From assembly GCA_902786345.1 (NCBI GenBank), contig CADACB010000007.1, forward strand, positions 86,195 to 150,194: a stretch of 64,000 nucleotides of DNA, written 5' to 3'. The DNA is from an uncultured Ruminococcus sp. (GTDB taxonomy: Bacteria; Bacillota; Clostridia; Oscillospirales; Acutalibacteraceae). The notes under the pieces were generated by a model. The model did not search any database. It was not told the origin of the DNA and saw nothing but the letters and a program-made list of their open reading frames with translations. Made by a program: the position numbers and the translations under genes. Positions 46,527-54,539 of the stretch are shown piece after piece (positions within the stretch are counted from its first letter, which is position 1; every line of letters starts with the position of its first letter).

Positions 46527-46558
46527 CAGGAGGTACACTATGAAAACATACTTGTACT

Positions 46559-46632
46559 TGGTAGGAAAGGAAGGAATCGAACCTTCAATTATACCCGTTG
46601 TTCAGGAAGTTTTACCGTTAAACTACTCTCCT
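46559..46632 (-). tRNA. tRNA-like gene with abnormal anticodon arm
   Basis: Acceptor AGGAGAG/CTTTCCT, discriminator A and CCA are encoded. D arm GTTTAACGGTAAAAC and T arm GAAGGTTCGATTCCTTC are good. The anticodon region TTCCTGAACAACGGGTA allows only a partial stem and has no U33 before a readable anticodon. Confidence 0.6.
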
Positions 46633-46700
46633 ATGTAAACCGAAGTATCGCCAAAGAAAATTATTCATAATGTGTTGAGCTTTGCGACCTCGGTTTGAGC

Positions 46701-46770
46701 TGGGGTAGCAGGAATCGAACCTACATTATCAGAGTCAAAGTCTGATGTCTTACCTTTGGACGATACCCCA
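46701..46770 (-). tRNA. tRNA-Gln (UUG)
   Basis: Acceptor TGGGGTA/TACCCCA, anticodon arm CAGA-CTTTGAC-TCTG (UUG), T arm GTAGGTTCGATTCCTGC. CCA is not encoded. Confidence 0.88.
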
Positions 46771-46783
46771 TTATTGCGATTTT

Positions 46784-46874
46784 GTTATCCACTAAACCTC
46801 AAAGCGGCAGAATCGAACTGCTTTTATCGCTAAACATCATCCTTAAATGTTTCCCTCTTTAGGTATAGGATAAC
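46784..46874 (-). tRNA. tRNA-like structure at the head of the array (degenerate)
   Basis: GTTATCC and GGATAAC pair at the ends. AACAT/ATGTT closes a nine-base loop TTAAGGATG. A T-arm-like GCAG-TTCGATT-CTGC is present but about 20 bases too far from the acceptor 3' strand. It is 91 bases long and begins 12 bases after a class II element. It could be a decayed tRNA or another structured RNA. Confidence 0.45.
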
Positions 46875-46885
46875 TAATTTTTGCT

Positions 46886-46912
46886 GTTATCGTGTTGTTC
46901 TAAATTATTTTG
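46886..46912 (-). promoter_or_regulatory. Conserved upstream element (class II) before the tRNA array
   Basis: The minus strand reads AAAATAATTTAGAACAACAC followed by GATAAC. This is the best match to the consensus and lies a dozen bases before the first tRNA-like structure. Confidence 0.6.
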
Positions 46913-46921
46913 AGCTTTTAA

Positions 46922-46947
46922 GTTAAAACCGATTTTTAATCGGTTTC
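46922..46947 (-). terminator. Hairpin with T-run downstream of promoter 46959
   Basis: AAACCGATT-AAA-AATCGGTTTT on the minus strand, just after the predicted transcription start. It could be an attenuator or an operator-like palindrome. Confidence 0.45.
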
Positions 46948-46958
46948 CTTACTCTTAT

Positions 46959-47006
46959 AGTATATCACATCAAAAATTTAATGTCAAGCATTATTCTAAA
47001 TTATTT
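46959..47006 (-). promoter_or_regulatory. Sigma-A promoter with AATAATTTAGAA block (tRNA array, proximal)
   Basis: The minus strand has TTGACA (46982-46987), 17 bases and TATACT (46959-46964), with AAAATAATTTAGAATAATG upstream. Confidence 0.85.
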
Positions 47007-47066
47007 TGATTATTTTTCAAATATTTTAAAACGCTTGATTTATCGAGCTTTTGCCTTACGATATAT

Positions 47067-47120
47067 ATTGTATCACATCAATTACCAAATGTCAATAATA
47101 ATTTCAGTATTATTCTAAAT
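47067..47120 (-). promoter_or_regulatory. Sigma-A promoter (tRNA array, distal) with the block further upstream
   Basis: The minus strand has TTGACA (47090-47095), 17 bases and TACAAT (47067-47072). AAAATAATTTAGAATAATAC lies about 14 bases upstream of the -35. It overlaps the end of the membrane protein gene. Confidence 0.8.
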
Positions 47121-47517
47121 TATTTTGGCTTTTACAATTTATTTCTATGATGTTTTCGTACCAACTAAGGTATGGCACTCTAACCCCAATAACTTTGAAA
47201 TTATAGGTTTCTCCAACACGAATTGAACCATACTTATTGGATGAATCAACTTGCAATCTTGTGATATTGTCTGTAATTTCATAGGTTTCAACTTCCCCAT
47301 TTGCCTTTGTGCCATAAATCAAGTATTTAGAACCATTTTCTGTTTGTTTAATTCCTTTGTCTGTAACGGTAACAGTTACAATATGGTCATTACAATACAA
47401 TGTATTCATTGTCCAAGCGACCAAAAATATACCAGATACAGCGATTAATGTACCTACAACAGCAACGACTATCCCTTTAAAAATTTTTTTAGATTTATTC
47501 ACTTTAGATTTATTCAT
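47110..47517 (-). CDS. Membrane-anchored protein of unknown function
   Basis: The 135-residue protein starts MNKSKVNKSKKIFKG (a small internal repeat), has one transmembrane helix (IVVAVVGTLIAVSGIFLVAW) and an external beta-rich domain with IVTVTVTDKGIKQ. It resembles phage-encoded DUF1523-type proteins. It begins where the MFS gene ends. Confidence 0.6.
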   Translation of the reverse strand: MNKSKVNKSKKIFKGIVVAVVGTLIAVSGIFLVAWTMNTLYCNDHIVTVTVTDKGIKQTENGSKYLIYGTKANGEVETYEITDNITRLQVDSSNKYGSIRVGETYNFKVIGVRVPYLSWYENIIEINCKSQNNLE

Positions 47518-48747
47518 TTATGTTTCTACCTTTCTTTTACCTGTAATGAAAAGACAAACTATCAATGCAACAACATACACAATAGTTGCAGTAGTTATAA
47601 CAGCCTGATAATTTCCGCCATTACTTAGTATGATTTCCGAGGTGTTATTACCTGTCAATCCGGCAACAGCCCAAGCCGATAATGCTAAACCGTGTATCTG
47701 ACTTATTTTCTGCATACCGAAACGCTCTGAAAGAAGTGCCGGAAGTGTTGAGAAACCGCCGCCATATCCAGCATTTATGATTAATAAATATGTAATTACA
47801 ATTATACTAAGCATCAGATTACTTGCACCAGATACAGCATTAGTCATTAACATAATACCCGAAATAATAATACAGCTTGTGTAGATAATTTTGTAAATTG
47901 TATTTCTTTGTTTCATTTTATCTGACAATGTGGAATAGCCTATTCTACCAAGTGCATTTGATATAGCTGTGCAGGAAGGTACTACACTAACAATAGTCGC
48001 AAGCACAACCGCACCAGCAAAAGCTACATTAAGAATTTGCTTTTCATAACTTATTATCATCAATCCGCAATGAATATTTAAAAAGAACATTAGCCAAATG
48101 CCGACAAATTCCCTTTGTTTGAACATCGACAAAATATTATATTTCTCTGTATTTTGCGGCTCAATCCATCCTTCGGGCTTTTTAAGCAGTAAATGTCCGA
48201 TAAACATAACAATAAAATATACCAAACCAAGTATTACAAACATTGCCACAATTCCATATTTGTTCTGCAACATATCCATTATTGGTGTTGCTATTGCTTT
48301 TGCTAAACCAAAACCCATAATACTAATACCAGTAGCAAGTCCTTTATTCTTGCTAAACCAAAGCATCAAAGTTTTAACTGGTGTTAAATAACCAACACCA
48401 AGCCCGATGCCCATTATTGCACCATAACAGATATATATTCCTATAAGTGCCGCCCAACCCGTCAAAAATTTAATACATAATCCCGTTCCTATCATACCTA
48501 CCGAAAAACATATACAAGCTATCAGTGATGACTTATGTATATCTTTCTCTACAAACTTTCCTGCGAAAGCTGCCGACATTCCGAGAAAGAATATCGCAAG
48601 GCTGAAAGCCCAGCCTACTGAAAACTGCGACATTCCTATTTGCTCTGCTATTGCTTGTTTAAATGTACTCCAGCAATAAACCGTTCCTACCGATATATGA
48701 ATTAAGAGTGCTGGAATCGCAGCTCTTACCCATTTGTTATTCATCAT
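47518..48747 (-). CDS. MFS transporter, OFA (oxalate/formate antiporter-like) family
   Basis: The 409-residue protein has 12 hydrophobic segments and the OFA-type start AAIPALLIHISVGTVYCWST. It then has GMSAAFAGKFVEKD and GLGVGYLTPVKTLMLWF, followed by NKGLATGISIMGFG. It would sit in the host membrane. A complete carboxylate-type transporter is very unusual for a phage. It may be a morphogenetic passenger acquired from the host. Confidence 0.9.
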   Translation of the reverse strand: MMNNKWVRAAIPALLIHISVGTVYCWSTFKQAIAEQIGMSQFSVGWAFSLAIFFLGMSAAFAGKFVEKDIHKSSLIACICFSVGMIGTGLCIKFLTGWAALIGIYICYGAIMGIGLGVGYLTPVKTLMLWFSKNKGLATGISIMGFGLAKAIATPIMDMLQNKYGIVAMFVILGLVYFIVMFIGHLLLKKPEGWIEPQNTEKYNILSMFKQREFVGIWLMFFLNIHCGLMIISYEKQILNVAFAGAVVLATIVSVVPSCTAISNALGRIGYSTLSDKMKQRNTIYKIIYTSCIIISGIMLMTNAVSGASNLMLSIIVITYLLIINAGYGGGFSTLPALLSERFGMQKISQIHGLALSAWAVAGLTGNNTSEIILSNGGNYQAVITTATIVYVVALIVCLFITGKRKVET

Positions 48748-49507
48748 CTTTTATTCCTTCCATCTCTAATATTTGTTCAATAGTATAAATTTCCCATACT
48801 GAATACTTAGTATATTTTGTTGAAAAATTATTTATTAAAGGTAATACAAAATTAACTAATATTTTAACTCGTTCTTTTGCATCGTTCCTTTTTCTAATGT
48901 ATTCTTCTACATTTTTTTTATGATTAAGCTGTATTTGTTCCAATCGTTTTTCAAAATCTTTTCTGCGGTCATTTTTCCATTTATAGTATAAAAACCATTT
49001 ACAGAATAAAAACCATTTTCTGTCATACTCTGCATTCGATATTCTACATTTAGCCAATTCATCCCAATGAACAAATTTATACCAAACGCTTTTAGTATCA
49101 ACTAATTCAAAATATTTTTTTAATCTAAGTATATTATCATAATGCTCTAACTCTAATTTAGGTATATCTTTATCTGGAATATACCATTTTGTACTTATTG
49201 AAATGCCTCGACAATTATAAGTGGGAATTGAGATACTGAAATCCAGTAAATCAAAAACCACACAATTACTATAACGTTTTATATTTTTTGCTTGTGGGAA
49301 AATATTACGAATAATTACACATAAAATATCTGAACTTCTTAGTGGTGTTTTGCATATTTCATGCCATTCCTCTTCATTTATTGGTTTTGAAAAATCTATA
49401 TTTTTTATTAACTCTTTTTGTTTATTCAACTCATCAATGTTATTCTGAATTTTAGCAAGAGCTTTTCTTACTTCTAAATCTAATAATTTAGTTTCTTCAT
49501 TCATCAA
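48737..49507 (-). CDS. Hypothetical protein with coiled-coil segments
   Basis: The 256-residue protein has two helical charged regions (LAKIQNNIDELNKQKELI and a late RKDFEKRLEQIQLNHKK) around a central alpha/beta part. It overlaps the MFS gene start. No family recognised. Confidence 0.55.
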   Translation of the reverse strand: MMNEETKLLDLEVRKALAKIQNNIDELNKQKELIKNIDFSKPINEEEWHEICKTPLRSSDILCVIIRNIFPQAKNIKRYSNCVVFDLLDFSISIPTYNCRGISISTKWYIPDKDIPKLELEHYDNILRLKKYFELVDTKSVWYKFVHWDELAKCRISNAEYDRKWFLFCKWFLYYKWKNDRRKDFEKRLEQIQLNHKKNVEEYIRKRNDAKERVKILVNFVLPLINNFSTKYTKYSVWEIYTIEQILEMEGIKDDE

Positions 49508-49734
49508 TTTGATTTATTTCTCCATTTTTTATATTCTTTGCAATCTGTACTATTTTCAAAAAGACAGTCGTTACATTTTTCCGAATTATAACTACAATCA
49601 TAACAGTTGATTTCTTCAAGCCCTATATCATCAGCAATTCCATAACCATATTTTTCATTTACTATATCAATCTGAAAATTCGGACAATCGTATGAACAAT
49701 GAGGACTAACAAAACAATTTTTATGCTTTGTCAT
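49504..49734 (-). CDS. Small Cys-rich protein
   Basis: The 76-residue protein has CFVSPHCSYDCPNF, then CYDCSYNSEKCNDC, and could bind metal. It overlaps the following gene in ATGA style. Role unknown. Confidence 0.55.
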   Translation of the reverse strand: MTKHKNCFVSPHCSYDCPNFQIDIVNEKYGYGIADDIGLEEINCYDCSYNSEKCNDCLFENSTDCKEYKKWRNKSN

Positions 49735-49909
49735 TCATATACCTCCTACACATCTCGGATTTATTGAGTTTATCCATTATTCGATTATATTCTCCATCTG
49801 TTAAAATATTTTCCATCCACATCATCAGCATTGCATTTGAACAATCTCTATAATCAATAGGTTTTACATCTTGTGCTTGTGTAAAATTTACATAATCAGA
49901 TTCAGCCAT
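49721..49909 (-). CDS. Small helical protein
   Basis: The 62-residue protein reads MAESDYVNFTQAQDVKPIDY and ends NKSEMCRRYMNDKA. The C-terminal IMDKLNKSEMCR pattern is typical of small phage-recombinase-associated proteins in Clostridia. Function unknown. Confidence 0.55.
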   Translation of the reverse strand: MAESDYVNFTQAQDVKPIDYRDCSNAMLMMWMENILTDGEYNRIMDKLNKSEMCRRYMNDKA

Positions 49910-50141
49910 CTATTTCTTCCTTTCTCTTTTGCCACTGTTCACCATTCCATATATAATTCTTTTGATATGGATTGTGTTTACAAGAAACACAAGGTTCAAC
50001 GTGCCAATTTGTCATTGAGGTTAAAATTTTCTCACAGTTTTTCATACAATAAATTGTACATTCACCACACGATTTTTCAAAATCACTTAAATATTTTACG
50101 GTTTTTATAGGTTTTCTGCAAAATTTACAAAACTTATTCAT
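49902..50141 (-). CDS. Small Cys-rich protein
   Basis: The 79-residue protein has FCKFCRKPIKT, then CGECTIYCMKNC and CVSCKHNPYQ. It is likely a zinc-binding protein. It overlaps both neighbours. Confidence 0.55.
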   Translation of the reverse strand: MNKFCKFCRKPIKTVKYLSDFEKSCGECTIYCMKNCEKILTSMTNWHVEPCVSCKHNPYQKNYIWNGEQWQKRKEEIDG

Positions 50142-50773
50142 TTATCCTCTGGCGGAAATGGTAATGACATCCAATGTGTTACAAAGCAACTTTTTAAAAC
50201 TCCACTTCCTGATTGCCACCAATCATATTTTGAATTATAAAATCCGCAATACATTTGACCGCTGTTATCATAAAATAAAACTTGTTTGTCAGTCGATGGT
50301 AGCTTGTCACTACATTTTATCCAGCTTGCTTTATGCTCTGACTGAATAGGTTGTATTCGATTTATGGCGATTGATAATCTTAAAATCATATCTTCATCAA
50401 GATAATCAATAAATCTTTTTATTTCTTTAATAGCTTCACTCTTGCTTATTAAATCATTACTATTTAAAATACTTGTATTTTTATATATATCAACCTCGTT
50501 TTCTATATATGGCTTGGGTAACGGCATCCAAGCTATAACTTCTATTGTTTCATCTATCTTTTCGGGTTCAAATATATCATATTCGTCAAGATAGTCCTGA
50601 ATTGTAGCCGACCACCAATACCAGTTTCCTTTATAATAAACACCTGTTGCCGTAAAAGGTTTATCCTTAATGTCGGCATAATAGCTAACCGGCTTTCGAT
50701 TTACCCAAGTAATATTTACCGCTTCATTATCCTTCGGCAAACTATATTTAACATTTATCCATTGTGTTATCAT
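50138..50773 (-). CDS. Protein with two DUF551-like segments
   Basis: ATG at 50773 is used because GGAG lies upstream and the preceding gene ends at 50770. The 211-residue protein has WINVKYSLPKDNEAV and ASWIKCSDKLPSTDKQVLFY, the repeated W-I/x-V-x-x-x-LP pattern of DUF551, plus HWMSLPFPPED at the end. These are accessory phage proteins of unknown function. Confidence 0.68.
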   Translation of the reverse strand: MITQWINVKYSLPKDNEAVNITWVNRKPVSYYADIKDKPFTATGVYYKGNWYWWSATIQDYLDEYDIFEPEKIDETIEVIAWMPLPKPYIENEVDIYKNTSILNSNDLISKSEAIKEIKRFIDYLDEDMILRLSIAINRIQPIQSEHKASWIKCSDKLPSTDKQVLFYDNSGQMYCGFYNSKYDWWQSGSGVLKSCFVTHWMSLPFPPEDK

Positions 50774-51510
50774 TTCACACCACTCCAATCTAACTTTTGT
50801 CCGCAATCAGGGCAATACGAATACTCAATAAATTTATCATCGTGAGTAATTTCATAAATGTTTATTCCGCCGCAATTTGGGCAATAAATTTCCAACTCAC
50901 TAATATTACCCATAACTTTTCTTGCTAAATTATTAACAGATGACAATTCGTTTATTACTTGTCTAATACCTGTTATTGTCAGTCCTTGTTCAATACTATT
51001 TCCGTCATATTTTACTGGATATGAATGCTTTTCAAATAATTTTGATGCTTGATATTTGTTTATATATGTATCTTTATCTATTTTCATATCATTATCATAT
51101 ATATTTCCAATTACCTCTACCTTAACATTGGTGTTATCAAGCCAATAACCAACATCTACTCTATAACATAAATCTTTATTTAACCAATCAATATAAAAAC
51201 CCATTTCAGTTTTATCCGCACCAGTCGTATTAAAACTATATAAACCATATTTGACAATCGCTAATTCAGGCTTTTTACTTTTGCTAATTATTTTTACAAT
51301 ATCCCCCGAAAATATTCTCTTTTTGTGTTTATCTTTAAAAGTGGTATTTAAACCAACAGAAGCACTACAAATAGGGATATTATATTCATCGTTATTTACA
51401 TCGTCAATAATATAATCTGATATTGTAGGGCTAAAACTCAAATATCCAGATACCCATTCGTCTTGATGTTTTCTCTTTGCTTTTACAACAAGATTTTCAA
51501 TCATTATCAT
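50770..51510 (-). CDS. YopX-like protein with C-terminal zinc ribbon
   Basis: The 246-residue protein has KRIFSGDIVKIISKSK and a late VEVIGNIYDND, typical of YopX family proteins. A C-terminal CPNCGGINI...YCPDCGQKLDW forms a zinc ribbon. A second YopX-like gene lies just upstream. Confidence 0.65.
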   Translation of the reverse strand: MIMIENLVVKAKRKHQDEWVSGYLSFSPTISDYIIDDVNNDEYNIPICSASVGLNTTFKDKHKKRIFSGDIVKIISKSKKPELAIVKYGLYSFNTTGADKTEMGFYIDWLNKDLCYRVDVGYWLDNTNVKVEVIGNIYDNDMKIDKDTYINKYQASKLFEKHSYPVKYDGNSIEQGLTITGIRQVINELSSVNNLARKVMGNISELEIYCPNCGGINIYEITHDDKFIEYSYCPDCGQKLDWSGVK

Positions 51511-51591
51511 ATTCCTCTACACCATATATAAAATCGTCTGCTGTTAATCCGGCTCTATTGTTCCACTTTTTAAATAGAACATATTTAACAT
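51497..51591 (-). pseudogene. Tiny ORF with a one-base frameshift in an A5 run
   Basis: GGAGGCAACAAA precedes ATG at 51591 (MLNMFYLK), which stops after 15 codons. With one more A the frame becomes KKWNNRAGLTADDFIYGVEE ending DND, which looks like a small phage protein. This is the second A-run frameshift in the window. Confidence 0.35.
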
Positions 51592-51986
51592 TTTGTTGCC
51601 TCCAACAGTTCAGGGTTATCAAAAACATTGCCGATGACTTCAATATATCTTGTTTTATGAAATTCACTTAATGGCATAATTTCAGGTGTAGTTCCATCAA
51701 TGAATGTAACAGAATATCCATAAAAATCATCTGTAAAATAAACAACACCAGTGTAATAATCCCCGTGAAACTCTCTACAAATAATATCCCCCTCAAAAAT
51801 CTTTGTACCGTTCTTGTCGGTCAGGCTTGTGTACTGTCCGACGGTTTCAGAGTCAACTTTATATTCTTCACACGCACAAACATTATCAAACCATTTTATA
51901 ATAAAACTGCCAAAAGTTTTTTCAATATAAGAACCATATCTCCATTCGGCACTATTGTCTTTGCCTCTAAATAGTATCTCACGCAT
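51585..51986 (-). CDS. YopX family protein
   Basis: The start at 51986 gives MREILFRGKDNSAEWRYGSY, the standard YopX opening. DSETVGQYTSLTDKNGTKIF then EGDII is the core motif, and YIEVIGNVFDNPELL ends it. 133 residues, full length. YopX proteins are common in Firmicute phages with no defined biochemical role. Confidence 0.85.
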   Translation of the reverse strand: MREILFRGKDNSAEWRYGSYIEKTFGSFIIKWFDNVCACEEYKVDSETVGQYTSLTDKNGTKIFEGDIICREFHGDYYTGVVYFTDDFYGYSVTFIDGTTPEIMPLSEFHKTRYIEVIGNVFDNPELLEATKC

Positions 51987-51996
51987 AATATATACC

Positions 51997-52437
51997 TCAA
52001 ACTTTATATTTTGTTCCACGACCTAACAGAAAATAATCTGTCAAGTATTTTTCCGCTTCGTCCATTGTTCCGCAAATTCGCAAACAGCTTTCCACTAACC
52101 AAGGGTGTAAAGATTTATTTAATTCATTTACACCAATAATAGGTATTCTGTTTTCTCTTGCTACTGCAACCTCCATAGCAGTTCCTATGCTTTTAGGCAT
52201 ATTGAAATTTACAATTACAACATCCGACTTTCTTAGCCTATCCAATTCATATTCCATAACTTCTCTTTCATTATTATGGTATGGCTGGTTAGGCGAATAA
52301 TATAACGGTGGGTTGAAGAACTTAACATCGGTGTTTACACCAATTCTAAACAGCATATTCTTTATAAACTTATTTCGCCACGCTAATTGTTCTTTGTAGT
52401 TCAAACCACTCATTCCACCTGATAAATATACAATCAT
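51997..52437 (-). CDS. Nucleoside 2-deoxyribosyltransferase-like protein
   Basis: The start at 52437 (GAGGAATACTAAA before ATG) gives MIVYLSGGMSGLNYKEQLAW. The 146-residue protein has RLRKSDVVIVNFNMPKSIGT and AMEVAVARENRIPIIGV, the catalytic Asp/Glu region of the deoxyribosyltransferase-like fold. It may act on nucleotide or nucleotide-sugar substrates. Confidence 0.72.
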   Translation of the reverse strand: MIVYLSGGMSGLNYKEQLAWRNKFIKNMLFRIGVNTDVKFFNPPLYYSPNQPYHNNEREVMEYELDRLRKSDVVIVNFNMPKSIGTAMEVAVARENRIPIIGVNELNKSLHPWLVESCLRICGTMDEAEKYLTDYFLLGRGTKYKV

Positions 52438-52438
52438 T

Positions 52439-52705
52439 TTAGTATTCCTCACTTTCCCAAGATAAAGCCTTGCCACAATGCGGACAAAAGCTAACATCAC
52501 AAAACTCCGAAACATCATCTAATGGAGTATTACAATTAGGGCATACTGCAACTTCAAAACAAGTGATACAACCACCTTGCACCTCATATTCTGTCTTTAT
52601 AGGTTGTGGTGTTAGTTGCTCCAATCCTTTAATAGCTGTATTCAACGCTGCAATCTGTTTTTCAGTAAATAACTCAATATTTTGCGTTAATTTCAATTTT
52701 TGCAA
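52439..52705 (-). CDS. Zinc-ribbon protein
   Basis: The 88-codon frame starts with TTG at 52705. In-frame sequence continues upstream (ILIDNKDAWIELQ) without a normal start, so a rare start is possible. Two zinc pairs are CPNCNTP and CPHCGKA. It is followed by the deoxyribosyltransferase-like gene. Confidence 0.55.
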   Translation of the reverse strand: MQKLKLTQNIELFTEKQIAALNTAIKGLEQLTPQPIKTEYEVQGGCITCFEVAVCPNCNTPLDDVSEFCDVSFCPHCGKALSWESEEY

Positions 52706-52731
52706 TTCTATCCAAGCATCTTTATTATCTA

Positions 52732-53232
52732 TTAAAATCTTTCCTTTCTTTTACTTATGTAATAATCTTCCGACAGCAATTCATATATACAAGAGTTATG
52801 ATAATTGCCACCGAAATAATTTGTTTGTCTTAATTCACATACTTTTCTGCCGCCATATCTTTTCATTAGGGACAAGTACATCTTGTTTGCCGGATTATCC
52901 GCCACAGCCCAAAATTCAAGCCTATTTGCACCATCTTCAAACATCATTTCAATATGTTTTAACACATCACGAATAAGAATTGTGCCATTATCTACAAAAC
53001 TAACCAAACCGAAATTTCCCATTGACCTATCTACTTCGTTATAACTGTATGAAAAGAAACCTATAACTTCATTTTTATATACACAAACAAAATCACGCCG
53101 CCAGTCTGCATTATCGCCAATTTGTATTTCGTGATAATTTGCAAGAAAATAATATTTATATTTCGGTTGATACCAGCAAGTAGTCATTTTCCTTTTTAGT
53201 TCTTCTCTGTATAATTGTGCTGGTAATAGCAT
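52732..53232 (-). CDS. GNAT-like acetyltransferase
   Basis: The 166-residue protein has CVYKNEVIGFFSYSYNEVDR and the later IEMMFEDGANRLEFWAVADN and ANKMYLSLMKRYGGRK, the order of GNAT strands and the late N-x-Y-x-x-x-x-R/K-Y-G motif. The acceptor is unknown. Confidence 0.72.
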   Translation of the reverse strand: MLLPAQLYREELKRKMTTCWYQPKYKYYFLANYHEIQIGDNADWRRDFVCVYKNEVIGFFSYSYNEVDRSMGNFGLVSFVDNGTILIRDVLKHIEMMFEDGANRLEFWAVADNPANKMYLSLMKRYGGRKVCELRQTNYFGGNYHNSCIYELLSEDYYISKRKERF

Positions 53233-53251
53233 TTATTTTAGTCTCCCTCTC

Positions 53252-53770
53252 TTATTTTATTTCTTCTAAAAACTCTTTATGTTTAAAACTTGTCTTTCCT
53301 GTTTTACGAACATCAGTTACCTTGATATTAGATATTGCATCACCTTTATCCGTTATTCCTGTAATTAATTTTCCAGCTATAGGATGAAACCAAATCTGTG
53401 TCACATACATTGTAGCTTTTCTTCCAAATTTAGTAATATATTCAACTTCATCTCCAACTTTTATAACCTTATTATCATCCGCTTCTTCGCAAATTTTCTT
53501 AATTACATCAGAAACATCATAATCACAAATAACTCTCGCAGCAGTTAAATTTATATCGTTAGTAAATTGAAGTCGTTTTATATAAGCTGTTGTAGAAGAT
53601 AATAATTTTCTCGCAGCGTTCCAAGCATCCTGCAAACCTTCTTCATAACTCTTTTCCTTCTTTGTCTTACTTGCGATTTTGCTACCATCATTATATCCTT
53701 CGTCATAAGCTCTATTGACTTCGTGTACTATATTTTCCACAATTTCTGTTTTAGTCTTATCATCAAACAT
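53252..53770 (-). CDS. Hypothetical protein
   Basis: The start at 53770 gives MFDDKTKTEIVENIVHEVNR. The 172-residue protein has an acidic helical first half and a beta-rich second half (KVGDEVEYITKFGRKATMYV) that resembles phage KOW-like or SH3-like domains. It overlaps the MazG-like gene. Confidence 0.55.
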   Translation of the reverse strand: MFDDKTKTEIVENIVHEVNRAYDEGYNDGSKIASKTKKEKSYEEGLQDAWNAARKLLSSTTAYIKRLQFTNDINLTAARVICDYDVSDVIKKICEEADDNKVIKVGDEVEYITKFGRKATMYVTQIWFHPIAGKLITGITDKGDAISNIKVTDVRKTGKTSFKHKEFLEEIK

Positions 53771-54152
53771 TATTATTTTCCAACCTTTCAACCCATCTCT
53801 TTAGCTTATCAACATAGATTTTATAATCTGTGTAATACCCGTTTAACACATCCAAACATAAAATAACATCTGTCATTTCTTCTGTAATACTATCCTCTAT
53901 CTCCGACAGAGTTTTAGGAGTAGGGTTATTATCCCTAATTTTCCTAACCAACTTTGTAATTGCTGCGGATAATTCGTTACATTCTTCCGATAGTTGAATA
54001 AGCAAATTTGTATTGCTCAACTTATCACGAATTAACATTTTATATCTTTCTGTTTCTGAAACAGAGGAAGTATCAAATGGTGTATGTTTAGTTCTATCTA
54101 TTATCGTCATAGGTATAGGCAAAGGTTTAATTTCTTTGACTGTTAAAGACAT
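53763..54152 (-). CDS. MazG-like nucleotide pyrophosphohydrolase
   Basis: The 129-residue protein has LLIQLSEECNELSAAITKLV and ITEEMTDVILCLDVL, the paired E-E-x-x-E and E-x-x-D helices of MazG-fold enzymes. It would hydrolyse NTPs or dNTPs. Confidence 0.75.
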   Translation of the reverse strand: MSLTVKEIKPLPIPMTIIDRTKHTPFDTSSVSETERYKMLIRDKLSNTNLLIQLSEECNELSAAITKLVRKIRDNNPTPKTLSEIEDSITEEMTDVILCLDVLNGYYTDYKIYVDKLKRWVERLENNNV

Positions 54153-54164
54153 TTATTCACTCCC

Positions 54165-54521
54165 TTATATAGATAACTCAATGTTAGACTGTTCTCTTTT
54201 CTGCTGCTCTATGCTCATTAAAGACAATTCGTGTGCTATCGCATTTTCTATTTCTTCGTGCTTAAATCTTACACCGTCAGTTGTTTCCCAAATAGCATCA
54301 ATCAATTTCATTCTTGCTTTTGCCTTGTTTTTCTTGCTTTTGGAGGGTGCATTACAATCAACAGGGTATTCTTTAGGAATCAATCTCCGCCAACTAACTT
54401 TAATCAAACCTTGATTTTTGTTTGCATACTGGTCTGGGTCGAAAATCAAAGCATTTCCATCTTCGAGGAAACGATATACCTGTACAATACTTCCGCTGGG
54501 CTTTAATTTCATTTCAATCAT
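54165..54521 (-). CDS. Hypothetical protein ending in IELSI
   Basis: The 118-residue protein has RFLEDGNALIFDPDQYANKN and a basic middle. It ends SNIELSI, and the next upstream gene product also ends STIELSI, so the two C-termini share a motif. Family not recognised. Confidence 0.55.
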   Translation of the reverse strand: MIEMKLKPSGSIVQVYRFLEDGNALIFDPDQYANKNQGLIKVSWRRLIPKEYPVDCNAPSKSKKNKAKARMKLIDAIWETTDGVRFKHEEIENAIAHELSLMSIEQQKREQSNIELSI

Positions 54522-54539
54522 TTTATTACACTCCTATTT

